Source: Tolypothrix sp. PCC 7712 (GTDB lineage Bacteria; Cyanobacteriota; Cyanobacteriia; Cyanobacteriales; Nostocaceae). Taken from it: DNA of 64,000 bases. Location of the stretch: positions 1,798,001-1,862,000 of the forward strand of contig NZ_CP063785.1 of assembly GCF_025860405.1 (NCBI RefSeq), in the 5' to 3' direction. The notes below the pieces were generated by a model that did no database searches, was not told where the DNA came from, and saw nothing but the letters and a program-made list of their open reading frames with translations. Position 1 is the stretch's first letter. Every line of letters starts with the position of its first letter. Below, piece after piece: positions 46,923-56,359 of this stretch. The position numbers were made by a program, and so were the translations under genes.

Positions 46923-47969
46923 ATGTCTCAAAAAAATGAAACACCTATTCTGGTTTTATCTCTATTAATTACCGTTGGGTTAGTAGCTGGGGGTTTTTGG
47001 TGGTTTACCAGAAATAATAATTTTAAGCTTAATCAAAGTATTTCTAAAAATACAAATCAGCCCCAAGCGACAACAGAAAAACCTAGTGGCAAAACTTTTG
47101 CTACTGTTCAAGATGTCCCTACAGGATTATTTAACTATGGAGGCAGTACATCTTGGGCACCGATTCGGCTGACGGTTGACTCAGCAATTACAGCTACCAA
47201 ACCTGAGTTTCGCTTGCGTTATGTAGAGCCTAGCAATGCAGCTCCTGGTTCTGGTACTGGTATACAGTCACTTATAGATGGTCAACTAGCTTTTGCTCAA
47301 TCCTCTAGACCACTTCTAGATCAAGAGTTAAGCCGTGCCCAGCAACGTGGTTTTAGCCTCAATCAAATTCCCGTAGCTATTGATGGATTAGCTGTAGCAG
47401 TTAATGCCAACCTCAATATACCAGGTCTGACTTTAGACCAATTGAAATCTATTTACACAGGTAAGATTAACAATTGGAGCCAGGTTGGGGGGCCAAATCT
47501 TCCCATTAAGCCTTACTCTCGCCGCATCAATGATGGCGGGACAGTAGAGCTTTTTGTCCAAGACATCTTGGGTGGTCAATCTTTCGGATCGCAGGTGGAA
47601 TTTATCTCCACAACCACCCAAGCCTTACAAAAATTGGCTGTTAGTCCTGGCGGTATCTATTACGCTTCTGCCCCAGAGGTGGTTACTCAATGCTCAATTA
47701 GACCCTTGCCGTTGGGGCGGACGCAAGGGGCATACGTTCCTCCTTACCAAGAACCATTTGTCCTCCCGACTGAATGTCCTGGTAAACGAAACAAATTGAA
47801 CATTGAGGCTTTCCAATCCGGAAAATACCCGATTACACGCAATCTGTTTGTGGTGGTCAAACAGACTGGTCAAACCGAGCAGCAAGCAGGTGTTGCTTAT
47901 GCCAACTTACTTCTAACTGAGCAGGGGCAGGAATTGATTACCCAAACGGGGTTTGTCAGAATTCGCTGA
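46923..47969 (+). CDS. PstS-like phosphate-binding protein, copy 2
   Basis: A 348-residue paralogue of the preceding gene. It has the same architecture: a short cytoplasmic start, a transmembrane helix (ILVLSLLITVGLVAGGFWWF), a Ser/Thr/Gln-rich linker, and the binding domain with FNYGGSTSWAPIRL, PGSGTGIQSLIDGQLAFAQSSR and PYSRRINDGGTVELF. The two copies share motifs throughout and identical ends (GFVRIR), which points to tandem duplication. It lacks an obvious Pho box of its own. Confidence 0.9.
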   Translation: MSQKNETPILVLSLLITVGLVAGGFWWFTRNNNFKLNQSISKNTNQPQATTEKPSGKTFATVQDVPTGLFNYGGSTSWAPIRLTVDSAITATKPEFRLRYVEPSNAAPGSGTGIQSLIDGQLAFAQSSRPLLDQELSRAQQRGFSLNQIPVAIDGLAVAVNANLNIPGLTLDQLKSIYTGKINNWSQVGGPNLPIKPYSRRINDGGTVELFVQDILGGQSFGSQVEFISTTTQALQKLAVSPGGIYYASAPEVVTQCSIRPLPLGRTQGAYVPPYQEPFVLPTECPGKRNKLNIEAFQSGKYPITRNLFVVVKQTGQTEQQAGVAYANLLLTEQGQELITQTGFVRIR

Positions 47970-47997
47970 CACCTGCTATTGATAGCAGATCTGAGCT

Positions 47998-48756
47998 TTA
48001 GCTAGCTCTGTTAATCGACTCTGCTGGTAAGCAAATCAAATTATCCCCTTGGGTCAGGATTAAGCCACGCTGACGTAATTTGCCCATCAACCGGGTAACG
48101 GTAACACGAGTTGAACCGATGGCACTACCAATTTGGGCATGGGTCAAGGGGAAAGGTAAACAATAGCCACGAATGACATCGGGGTCAGTTTCGCTCATTG
48201 CCGGCTCGCCGTATTCCTCAATTAACAAGGTGAGGAATCCTAAGAGTCGGTCAATTGTGCGGCGTTGTCCCAACGCACTCAGCCAGAGCAACTTACGTTG
48301 GTGCTGATAGCGGAAGGCATCCATAACTTCGCGACGGAAGTGGGGCCAGTTATCTAGGTCGTGCCAGTACATCCACAGCACCGCTGTTTGGTCTACATGA
48401 GCGTAAGCCTGGAGTGTGAATGGAGATTGAGCAACAATTTCAAACGGTTGTCCGGCTCCAACAAAACCCAAGAAAGCTTCTTCTGGGGTTCTGTTAATGC
48501 GTCGAGATGTTAACTGACTAGCAGTAGCACTGACTTGGGCGGTTCCTACCATGCGGATTGCACCCCTTTGCACCAAATATAGCAATCCAGGGCGAGCTGG
48601 AATGCGCTCATCTTTGCTGAAGGTGCGGCAGCGGTAGTGTTCTTGAGCCCAATCAAGAATTCGTTGCCAAGTCAAAAACGGACGTGAAGCCTCGGAAAAA
48701 GAGGATGGAGATTGCATAGGTAACAAAGAGCGTTCGGCTGAAGACAAAGACGACAT
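47998..48756 (-). CDS. devH: Crp/Fnr-family regulator, DevH-like
   Basis: This regulator of about 252 residues has an N-terminal cyclic-nucleotide-like beta barrel (PGLLYLVQRGAIRMVGTAQV) and a C-terminal winged helix (THAQIGSAIGSTRVTVTRLMGKL). The recognition helix resembles that of NtcA. From memory the sequence is very close to DevH of Nostoc PCC 7120, which is required for the heterocyst glycolipid layer. Other cyanobacterial Crp members cannot be excluded. I chose ATG 48756; a TTG at 48768 would add four residues without a ribosome binding site. Typical cAMP-binding residues are not obvious, so the ligand is unknown. Confidence 0.72.
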   Translation of the reverse strand: MSSLSSAERSLLPMQSPSSFSEASRPFLTWQRILDWAQEHYRCRTFSKDERIPARPGLLYLVQRGAIRMVGTAQVSATASQLTSRRINRTPEEAFLGFVGAGQPFEIVAQSPFTLQAYAHVDQTAVLWMYWHDLDNWPHFRREVMDAFRYQHQRKLLWLSALGQRRTIDRLLGFLTLLIEEYGEPAMSETDPDVIRGYCLPFPLTHAQIGSAIGSTRVTVTRLMGKLRQRGLILTQGDNLICLPAESINRAS

Positions 48757-48976
48757 AAAAAGGTGCAAGGAGTGTCTTTGTGTTGGCGAGTCCGGCTTAA
48801 CGCCTAACAGCGCCAGCCATTCAAAGAATAGAAAGGAAATTACTCCCTACTCTTTTGTTATACTTCTTACTGTACAATGATGGTAGTAAAGTTTACCCTC
48901 TATTCATTGAATATTCATCAAATTTTATTCTACTCTCATTTTTCTTTATCTAGAAGAAACTTATAACTTTTGATAG

Positions 48977-49936
48977 ATGACAGAAAATCGATACATTGGC
49001 GATAAAGCTGTCTTCATCGATAATTACGTGCATTTGAATTTACTAGTTAGCAAATACACAGCTATAAAACGGTTAATATACAGTCACCTACGGAAATCAC
49101 TGAGTGTTTATACCTGTAACCCAGAATTAGAAAGCATAAGATATGCGAAATTTCCTCTATATAAAGGTAGAGATGATAAAAGAATTTTATATATTTCGGG
49201 TGTAGCACTCAAGTTAGAAAAATCTCAGAATCAAAAATCTTTAGATATAGCTCAGGCGATCGCTGCTAATTTATCAGAGTTGGATGGGGACGTTTTTCGT
49301 ATCGAAATTGTTCCCCCTGGCTGGATTCATTTGGAATTGACTCACCCTGCTTTAGCGGCTTGGTTACAAAATATTGCTATAGGAATTTTTAGGGAACGGA
49401 AAATCGCCAGCAATGAAAATCCTCCCGTTAGCAATCCAAGACGCTTATTTGCTGTACAATATGCCCATGCACGCTGTTGTTCCCTGTTGCAACAGGCGCA
49501 GCGAGAAGGATTAATTAAACTGCAAGAAGTGCTTTTAGATACAGAAAAAAATATTGACCTGCAAAAAACATCACTCAGCAATTCAACATCAGCTGATTGG
49601 AGTGTTACCTTTCCCAGTCCTATACCTTGGCTAGATAGCGAAGAAAAACTTCGCCTCAATCACTCAGCTGAAGGTCGTCTGATTAATGAGTTAGTGCAAG
49701 TGGTAGATGATTTAGAGTGTCATGCTATTAACAGCACAGTTAACTGGGAACAAGCTGCACTGAATTTAAGCCAAGCCTGGGAAAACTTCTGGCGCGAGTG
49801 CCGCATTTGGGGCAAAGTCAAAACTACCTCACCAGAACTAGCTCAAGCCAGATTGGGATTATTGATGGTGACTCAATCTGTGTTCAAGTTATTACTAGAA
49901 GAAAAACTGGGGTTGTTTGCTCTCAGAGAATTATGA
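48977..49936 (+). CDS. Stand-alone DALR anticodon-binding domain protein
   Basis: This 319-residue protein resembles the tRNA-binding parts of arginyl-tRNA synthetase without the catalytic domain. The N-terminal half (SLDIAQAIAANLSELDGDVF, IEIVPPGWIHLELTHPALAAWL) resembles the ArgRS N-terminal additional domain. The C-terminal half (FAVQYAHARCCSLLQQAQRE and RLINELVQVVDDL) is a DALR helical domain. No HIGH or KMSKS motif occurs, so it cannot charge tRNA. It may bind tRNA or serve in regulation. It is conserved in cyanobacteria as far as I recall. It is divergent from the Crp-family gene. Confidence 0.85.
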   Translation: MTENRYIGDKAVFIDNYVHLNLLVSKYTAIKRLIYSHLRKSLSVYTCNPELESIRYAKFPLYKGRDDKRILYISGVALKLEKSQNQKSLDIAQAIAANLSELDGDVFRIEIVPPGWIHLELTHPALAAWLQNIAIGIFRERKIASNENPPVSNPRRLFAVQYAHARCCSLLQQAQREGLIKLQEVLLDTEKNIDLQKTSLSNSTSADWSVTFPSPIPWLDSEEKLRLNHSAEGRLINELVQVVDDLECHAINSTVNWEQAALNLSQAWENFWRECRIWGKVKTTSPELAQARLGLLMVTQSVFKLLLEEKLGLFALREL

Positions 49937-50249
49937 GAAAGTTTTCTTAATAAAATGTAAGGCAAAAATAAAGCTTAAAAAGCTCAAATACAAAGTTTTT
50001 CGTTGTTTATCAGGCACAAAGTTATTCAGAATAGGATTAAGATTTGAAAATGATCAATTGATGGATTTCTCAGTAAACCCACTAACGAAATCAATAAAAA
50101 TTTACAAAGCAAATATTGACTCAATCAATGCCATCAGCTATATTATCTGGTGTGTGAGGAGCGAACCAGCAGGGGCACCGAGACGAAACACGGCCAGTCG
50201 TCGGTGTCCTTTCTGATTTTATATAGAGTTACGTTTTAAAGATTGGCTC
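49937..50249. other. Spacer with strong hairpin
   Basis: A plus-strand open frame through this stretch (from 49917) is not convincing, because its last part reads through a stable hairpin. GGGCACCGA at 50173-50181 pairs with TCGGTGTCC at 50201-50209 (one G-U), followed by TTTCTGATTTT, a likely terminator for the plus strand. Confidence 0.5.
50173..50219 (+). terminator. Terminator-like hairpin behind the DALR gene
   Basis: A nine-base-pair GC-rich stem with a 19-base loop, followed by a U-rich stretch. It lies 235 bases after the DALR stop codon and 30 bases before the convergent HAD gene end. Confidence 0.6.
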
Positions 50250-51125
50250 TTAGGATAGTAAAAATTGTTCAATTGCTACAGCAGCGCCATCTTCCTCTAC
50301 AGTAGGCGCTACCCATTGAGCGATCGCTTGCACTCCAGCAGGAGCATTGCCCATAGCCACACCAATACCCGCATACTCTAACATTTCCACATCATTGAAG
50401 TTATCTCCAATAGTCATAACGTTAGCAGCTTGTAATCCTAGTAATTCTTCAGCTAGGTAACGCACCGCAGTTCCCTTATTTACAGAGGCGTGAGCCGCCT
50501 CAAAGAAGGTTGCAACTGATGTTGTGAGATAAAGTTCAGCCGGGGTGTATTGGCTGCGTAAATTGCCTAATATGCTGTCTATGACATCGGTGTCATCACA
50601 CAAAGCTAAGACCTTTGTTGGTTCATTTGTTAAAACTTGACGCAAATCACCTACAGGAATAGCGGTAATTCCAGAACGTTGAGCGTAGATTTTGGTTTCT
50701 CTAGTTAATTCACGGACATAAAGTTGGTCATTGATATAAAAATGCACAGACAACAGCGATCGCAACTCTGGCTGTTCAAAATAATCTAGTAGCTGGTGAG
50801 CAATTTCCCGAGAAACAGTTAAATGACGATGAATTTTTTGGGTAGCGGGGTCTTGAATCCAAGCACCCTGATAAGCTGCTAAGGGTAAGACAGAGCCAAT
50901 AGTTTCGTGGAAGCGCAAAGCTGAACGATACATTCGACCAGTTGCGATCGCCACTTGAATTCCTTTTGCTTGTGCGGCGGCGATCGCTCGTTTTACAGGT
51001 TTACTGATAGTGTTAGACTTGCCAGAAATCGTACCATCGATATCTAAAACCAGTAGTTTAATTTCTGCTTGAGCTACAGCCTGATGATCACTAGACACAA
51101 AATTCTGAGCAGATGCTTTAGACAT
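50250..51125 (-). CDS. Cof-type HAD-IIB hydrolase
   Basis: This 291-residue sugar-phosphatase-like protein has motif I LLVLDIDGTIS with the nucleophile and acid Asp, motif II IATGRMYR, the C2B cap in the middle, motif III Lys in VNKGTAVRYL and motif IV MTIGDNFNDVEMLEYAGIGVAMGNA. All catalytic residues are intact. The substrate is unknown; related proteins dephosphorylate sugar phosphates or flavin and pyridoxal phosphates. The ATG at 51125 is preferred over a TTG at 51137. Confidence 0.92.
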   Translation of the reverse strand: MSKASAQNFVSSDHQAVAQAEIKLLVLDIDGTISGKSNTISKPVKRAIAAAQAKGIQVAIATGRMYRSALRFHETIGSVLPLAAYQGAWIQDPATQKIHRHLTVSREIAHQLLDYFEQPELRSLLSVHFYINDQLYVRELTRETKIYAQRSGITAIPVGDLRQVLTNEPTKVLALCDDTDVIDSILGNLRSQYTPAELYLTTSVATFFEAAHASVNKGTAVRYLAEELLGLQAANVMTIGDNFNDVEMLEYAGIGVAMGNAPAGVQAIAQWVAPTVEEDGAAVAIEQFLLS

Positions 51126-51897
51126 AAAAATCCCCAAGATTTGAAATTCTCGTCAGACATTTTGGCATTGTATTAAAATCTTCACCTAATTCTGCTCAAT
51201 CTTTGGCATTTAATTTGTATGGAATTCTTCAAGATTAAATTTCTGGCAAGAATTTTTGATAACAAGAATTTAAAGCCTATCCCATACTACAAAGCCGAAC
51301 TTGCACAGTAGATACAAAAATGTAAAAAGTCACAAACTGTTTAGTCAGCATAATCTGATGGAAGCAGGATCTCTATGACAGTTCAGTGTTTAATGACAGG
51401 CAATATTAATACTCTTACATCCTAAATAAGGAAATAAAAATATTTTACTTTGTAGTGATTTTGCTACGAAAACATAATTTTTTATATTCAAGATTATACT
51501 TTATGAAGTATTTGGAAAACCATAAAAATTAAGAATAATATTAACAATCCGTAATTAAGTTACAGATGGGGATTTAGACCTCACCTGTAACGGCACAACT
51601 TATAGAAGTCGGGGACTCTAACCCTCAGTTTAATTACGAATTACGAATTAGTAATTCGTAATTAGATTGAAAAGCTTAATGATAAAAACGGTAAAATTTA
51701 TGAATTAGTCATATCAGAAGACGTTAAATTTTCAGTTTTTATAATTTTTGTTTTACTAGGAGCGCTGATACAATAATTGCTCCTGCTCAAAAAGAGCCAT
51801 GTCTACGCCGCACTGTACTGAATTGTACAAGCAATCGTTTTGATGCTGAAGCTGCGTCGTCGGTACTTGGATGTGAGCTTCTAGCTAGAATAAGGCT
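51126..51897. other. Long spacer upstream of polA
   Basis: No gene is seen in 772 bases. AATTACGAATTAC (51632-51644) and GTAATTCGTAATT (51651-51663) form a perfect 13-bp stem. The block from about 51554 to 51629 (ACAGATGGGGATTTAGACC through AGTCGGGGACTCTAACC) looks like a spacer repeat or mobile-element remnant but has no ORF. Confidence 0.5.
51632..51663. repeat. Perfect 13-bp inverted repeat
   Basis: The stem built from the ATTACGA heptamer with a six-base loop (GAATTA). It is AT-rich and without a U-run, so it is probably a repeat rather than a terminator. Confidence 0.65.
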
Positions 51898-54822
51898 ATG
51901 TCTCAAACTTCTTCTACAACAACACGCCCCACATTTATCCTCGTAGATGGACACTCACTGGCGTTTCGTTCTTACTTTGCTTTTGCCAAAGGACGAGATG
52001 GCGGGTTACGTACAAAAACGGGGATTCCTACCAGTGTATGTTTTGGCTTTATCAAGTCCCTACTGGAAGTCATGACAACACAACAGCCACAAGCAATGGC
52101 GATCGCGTTTGATTTGGGCTTACCGACTTTCCGTCATGAAGCAGACGATACCTATAAAGCCGATCGCCCTGGGACACCAGAAGATTTTGTACCTGATTTG
52201 AAAAATTTACATGAGTTGCTTGCAGGCTTCAATCTGCCGATTTTCACGGCTCCTGGTTACGAAGCAGATGATGTGCTGGGAACTTTAGCACAGCTAGCCA
52301 CTGCAGCTGGCTATAAAGTGAAAATTCTTACAGGCGATCGCGATTTATTTCAACTCATAGATTTAGAAAAACAAATTACCGTTTTAAATTTTAGTCCAGA
52401 TGCCTGGAAGCGCTCTACAAATGGCATCACAGAATTTGGCCCAGAACAAGTTCAAGAAAAGCTGGGTGTTTTACCTACACAAATCGTTGATTTCAAAGCT
52501 CTTTGTGGTGATAAATCAGATAATATCCCTGGTGTAAAAGGAATTGGAGAAAAAACCGCAGTACAGCTACTTAGTACTTACGGTTCCTTAGAAAAAATTT
52601 ATGCTGCATTGGATGAAATTAAAGGAGCAACTCATAAGAAACTCGTAGAAGGACAAGAAGATGCTCAAAAGTCTCACTATTTAGCCAAAATAGTTATAGA
52701 TGTTCCTTTAGAAGTTAATTTAGAAGATTGCAAATTAACAGGATTTGATCAAAACGTCCTTGTGCCAATTTTAGAAAAATTAGAATTTAATCGCTTCCTA
52801 AAACAAATCAACGAACTTCAGCAAAAATTTGGCGGACAAGTTGTAAAAGTTGCAGAAATTTCAACACCAACAACACAAATCAAGAGTAATGATGAAGATG
52901 ATAGTGATTTGTGGTTTTTTAGTGCTGCTGATACAGCAGCAGCTAAACAAAAGCCAGATTCCGCAATTCAAACACGCATTATTGATAGTGAAGCCAAACT
53001 TAGCGAATTAGTAAATCTCTTACAACAATTTACTAATCCAGAGACACCCGTTGCTTGGGATACTGAAACCACTGATTTAGAACCACGAGACGCTGCTTTA
53101 GTAGGAATTGGTTGTTGTTGGGGAAGCAACCAGGATGACATGGCGTATATTCCTGTTGGTCATAAAACAGGGAATAATTTAAATCTAGATAAAGTACTAT
53201 CAGCACTACGTCCAATTCTCGAAAGTGTTGATTATCCGAAAGCTTTGCAAAATGCTAAATTTGACCGCTTAGTTATGCGGTGTCAAGGCATAAAATTGGC
53301 AGGAGTGGTTTTTGATACCATGTTAGCCAGTTACTTGCTAAATCCAGATGGTAGTCACAATTTGAGTGATTTAGCTTACAGATATTTAGGTTTAACTGCT
53401 AAAAGTTATGTAGATTTAGTTCCTAAAGGCAAAAATATTGCTGACTTAGATATTCCTACTGTGGCAGATTACTGCGGGATGGATGTCTATTCTACATTTG
53501 TATTAGTACCAAAATTACGTGAAGAACTCGAACAACTGCCAAATTTATATCAGTTATTACTAGAAGTAGAGCAGCCACTAGAAGCAGTTTTAGCGGAAAT
53601 GGAATACACAGGTATTCGTATTGATTCTGCTTATCTCAAAGAACTTTCGCAGCAGTTAGAAACTGATTTGGCAAAGTTAGAAGCAACAGCAACAGAAATT
53701 GCTGGCGAAAAATTTAATTTAGGTTCACCTAAACAATTGAGTCATATATTGTTTGAAAAATTAGGATTAAGTACTAAGTATTCACGCAAAATTCAAACAG
53801 GTTACTCTACAGATGCAGCGACATTAGAGAAACTCCAAGAAATTGATAAAACTGGTTTTGTTGATGCCTTAATTGAGTATCGTACTTTATCTAAATTAAA
53901 GTCTACTTATGTAGATGCATTACCAGCATTGGTAAGCGAAAAGACTCAGAGAGTGCATACAGATTTTAACCAAGCAGCAACATCTACTGGTCGCTTATCT
54001 TCCTCTAACCCTAATTTACAAAATATTCCTATTCGGACAGCTTTTAGTCGGCGAATTCGCAAAGCATTTTTACCAGAGCCAGGCTGGTTAATGGTAGCTG
54101 CTGATTACTCGCAAATCGAATTAAGAATTTTGGCTCATTTAAGCCAAGAGCCAGTTTTAGTCCAAGCCTATCAGCAGAATGAAGATATTCATACTGTAAC
54201 AGCGCGGTTAGTATTTGAAAAAGAAGATGTCACATCAGACGAACGCAGATTAGCAAAAACTATCAACTTCGGCGTAATTTATGGCATGGGTTCTTTAAAA
54301 TTTGCGCGTTCAACTGGAGTAGATAAAGCCAACGCTAGCGAATTTATTAAGCGATTTAACGAACGCTATGCACAAGTATTTGCATATTTAGAGCGTGTCA
54401 AAAAAGAAGCGATCGCTCAAGGTTATGTAGAAACAATTCTTGGTCGTCGTCGTTATGTTGAGTTTACCAGCAATAATTTACGCAAATTAAAAGGTAGCAA
54501 TCCAGAAGATATTGATTTGAGTAAATTAAAGAATTTGGGTGCTTATGATGCTGGGTTACTGCGCTCTGCTGCGAATGCGCCAATTCAAGGTTCTAGTGCC
54601 GATATTATCAAAATTGCTATGGTCAAACTCCATGAGATTTTAAGTAAATATCAAGCGCGATTGTTATTACAAGTTCATGATGAATTAGTGTTTGAAGTTC
54701 CACCCCAAGAATGGGCAGAATTACAACCACAAATTAAGTCAGCAATGGAAGGTGCAGTCAATTTGAGCGTGCCATTATTAGTAGATGTACGCGCAGGTGA
54801 TAATTGGATGGAAACTAAATAG
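51898..54822 (+). CDS. polA: DNA polymerase I
   Basis: This 974-residue enzyme repairs DNA and removes RNA primers. The N-terminal 5'-3' exonuclease domain (residues 1-310) has YEADDVLGTLA, ILTGDRDLFQL and GDKSDNIPGVKGIGEKTA. The proofreading domain (about 360-560) keeps acidic motifs VAWDTETTDL, NAKFDRLVM and YCGMDVYST, so 3'-5' exonuclease may be active. The polymerase domain has motif A ADYSQIELRILAHLS, motif B RRLAKTINFGVIYGMG and motif C VHDELVFEVP. The insert after ExoIII and the total length fit cyanobacterial PolA. It stands alone between large spacers. Confidence 0.97.
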   Translation: MSQTSSTTTRPTFILVDGHSLAFRSYFAFAKGRDGGLRTKTGIPTSVCFGFIKSLLEVMTTQQPQAMAIAFDLGLPTFRHEADDTYKADRPGTPEDFVPDLKNLHELLAGFNLPIFTAPGYEADDVLGTLAQLATAAGYKVKILTGDRDLFQLIDLEKQITVLNFSPDAWKRSTNGITEFGPEQVQEKLGVLPTQIVDFKALCGDKSDNIPGVKGIGEKTAVQLLSTYGSLEKIYAALDEIKGATHKKLVEGQEDAQKSHYLAKIVIDVPLEVNLEDCKLTGFDQNVLVPILEKLEFNRFLKQINELQQKFGGQVVKVAEISTPTTQIKSNDEDDSDLWFFSAADTAAAKQKPDSAIQTRIIDSEAKLSELVNLLQQFTNPETPVAWDTETTDLEPRDAALVGIGCCWGSNQDDMAYIPVGHKTGNNLNLDKVLSALRPILESVDYPKALQNAKFDRLVMRCQGIKLAGVVFDTMLASYLLNPDGSHNLSDLAYRYLGLTAKSYVDLVPKGKNIADLDIPTVADYCGMDVYSTFVLVPKLREELEQLPNLYQLLLEVEQPLEAVLAEMEYTGIRIDSAYLKELSQQLETDLAKLEATATEIAGEKFNLGSPKQLSHILFEKLGLSTKYSRKIQTGYSTDAATLEKLQEIDKTGFVDALIEYRTLSKLKSTYVDALPALVSEKTQRVHTDFNQAATSTGRLSSSNPNLQNIPIRTAFSRRIRKAFLPEPGWLMVAADYSQIELRILAHLSQEPVLVQAYQQNEDIHTVTARLVFEKEDVTSDERRLAKTINFGVIYGMGSLKFARSTGVDKANASEFIKRFNERYAQVFAYLERVKKEAIAQGYVETILGRRRYVEFTSNNLRKLKGSNPEDIDLSKLKNLGAYDAGLLRSAANAPIQGSSADIIKIAMVKLHEILSKYQARLLLQVHDELVFEVPPQEWAELQPQIKSAMEGAVNLSVPLLVDVRAGDNWMETK

Positions 54823-54898
54823 GAATATGGGAACTCAACACAATAAATTATTCCGCGAACCCTCAACTTTTTGATTTCATCAGAGTCATAAAAGAACA

Positions 54899-54930
54899 AT
54901 AAAAAAGCTCTTGTTGAAAAACAAGAGCTT
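54899..54930 (-). terminator. Terminator of the psbD-psbC operon
   Basis: AAGCTCTTGTT (54905-54915) and AACAAGAGCTT (54920-54930) form a perfect 11-bp stem with a four-base loop. On the minus strand the hairpin runs into TTTTTTATTG. It lies about 40 bases behind the psbC stop. Confidence 0.88.
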
Positions 54931-54970
54931 GAAATTATGTGATTGTCAGTGATGAAAGAAAGCTTGAGAA

Positions 54971-56359
54971 CTAGTCAAGTTCTGTCATAGACATTGCTGG
55001 CTCATTCTCACGGTCAATACCTTTCTCAAAACCACCTGCTGCTGCTCTAGCGCGACCAGCGTGCCACAAGTGACCAATAAGGAAGAAGAAACCTAAAACG
55101 AAGTGAGAAGTTGCCAACCATGCACGAGGAGATACATAGTTGAAGGAGTTGATTTCTGTTGCTACACCACCTACAGAGTTCAAAGAACCCAGAGGAGCGT
55201 GGGTCATGTATTCAGCAGCACGACGAGCTTGCCAAGGCTGAATATCGTTCTTGATTTTGTTTAAGTCAAGACCGTTAGGGCCACGTAGAGGCTCTAACCA
55301 AGGGCCACGGAAATCCCAGAAGCGCATGGTTTCACCACCAAAGATGATTTCACCACTAGGAGAGCGCATCAGATATTTACCTAGACCAGTGGGGCCTTGA
55401 GCAGAACCGACGTTAGCACCTAAGCGTTGGTCACGAATCAAGAAGGTTAAAGCTTGAGCTTGTGAAGCTTCAGGGCCAGTAGGGCCGTAGAACTCGCTGG
55501 GGTACACGGTGTTGTTGTACCAAACCATACAGGAAGCAATGAAGCCCATCAAGGACAGAGCGCCCAAGCTGTAGGAGAGGTAAGCTTCACCAGACCAGAT
55601 GGATGCACGACGTGACCAAGCGAAAGGCTTGGTGAAAATGTGCCAAATACCACCAGCAATACAGATGAAGGCAATCCAGATGTGACCACCAATAACATCT
55701 TCCATGTTATCGACGCTCACGATCCAGCCTTCACCACCAAAAGGAGACTTGATCAGATAACCAAAGATAATGGCTGGGTTCAGTGTAGGGTTAGTGATAA
55801 CGCGAACATCACCACCACCAGGTGCCCAAGTGTCATAAACACCACCGAAGAACATTGCTTTCAGCACCAACAACAGCGCACCGCATCCTAAGATGATTAG
55901 GTGGAAGCCGATGATGTTGGTCATCTTGTTCTTATCTTTCCAGTCATAACCAAAGAAAGAAGAATATTCTTCTAAGGTTTCTGGGCCACGAACGGCGTGA
56001 TAAATACCGCCAAAACCTAGTACTGCTGAGGAAATCAGGTGAAGTACACCAGCAACAAAGTATGGGAAGGTATCGATGACTTCGCCACCTGCACCAACGC
56101 CCCATCCTAAGGTAGCGAGGTGAGGTAACAAGATTAAGCCTTGCTCGTACATAGGCTTTTCAGGGATGAAGTGAGCGACTTCAAACAAAGTCATTGCTCC
56201 AGCCCAGAATACGATCAAACCAGCATGGGCAACGTGAGCACCAAGCAGTTTGCCAGATAGGTTAATTAAACGAGCGTTACCAGACCACCAGGCAAAACCT
56301 GTTGATTCTATGTCGCGTCCACCGCCCAGGACGGCCGATCTATTAGAGAGCGTTACCAC
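54971..56359 (-). CDS. psbC: Photosystem II CP43 chlorophyll protein
   Basis: CP43 is an inner antenna of photosystem II with six transmembrane helices. It also supplies ligands to the Mn cluster from its large lumenal loop. This copy is 462 residues when started at the conserved GTG 56359 ([13 protein letters not shown]), as in other cyanobacteria and plastids. The longer frame upstream is a read-through of psbD. The lumenal loop has the Mn-ligand motif [21 protein letters not shown] with Glu and Arg. The start overlaps the last 17 bases of psbD, which gives translational coupling. A strong terminator follows. Confidence 0.97.
   Translation of the reverse strand: MVTLSNRSAVLGGGRDIESTGFAWWSGNARLINLSGKLLGAHVAHAGLIVFWAGAMTLFEVAHFIPEKPMYEQGLILLPHLATLGWGVGAGGEVIDTFPYFVAGVLHLISSAVLGFGGIYHAVRGPETLEEYSSFFGYDWKDKNKMTNIIGFHLIILGCGALLLVLKAMFFGGVYDTWAPGGGDVRVITNPTLNPAIIFGYLIKSPFGGEGWIVSVDNMEDVIGGHIWIAFICIAGGIWHIFTKPFAWSRRASIWSGEAYLSYSLGALSLMGFIASCMVWYNNTVYPSEFYGPTGPEASQAQALTFLIRDQRLGANVGSAQGPTGLGKYLMRSPSGEIIFGGETMRFWDFRGPWLEPLRGPNGLDLNKIKNDIQPWQARRAAEYMTHAPLGSLNSVGGVATEINSFNYVSPRAWLATSHFVLGFFFLIGHLWHAGRARAAAGGFEKGIDRENEPAMSMTELD

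Noticed and set aside
49917..50216. Plus-strand ORF of 99 codons after the DALR gene
   Set aside because: It begins inside the previous gene and its end reads through a strong terminator-like hairpin; no family or good start was seen. A degenerate gene cannot be fully excluded.
51554..51629. Possible tRNA or structured RNA before polA
   Set aside because: No acceptor stem, T-loop or anticodon arm could be drawn; it resembles a spacer repeat.
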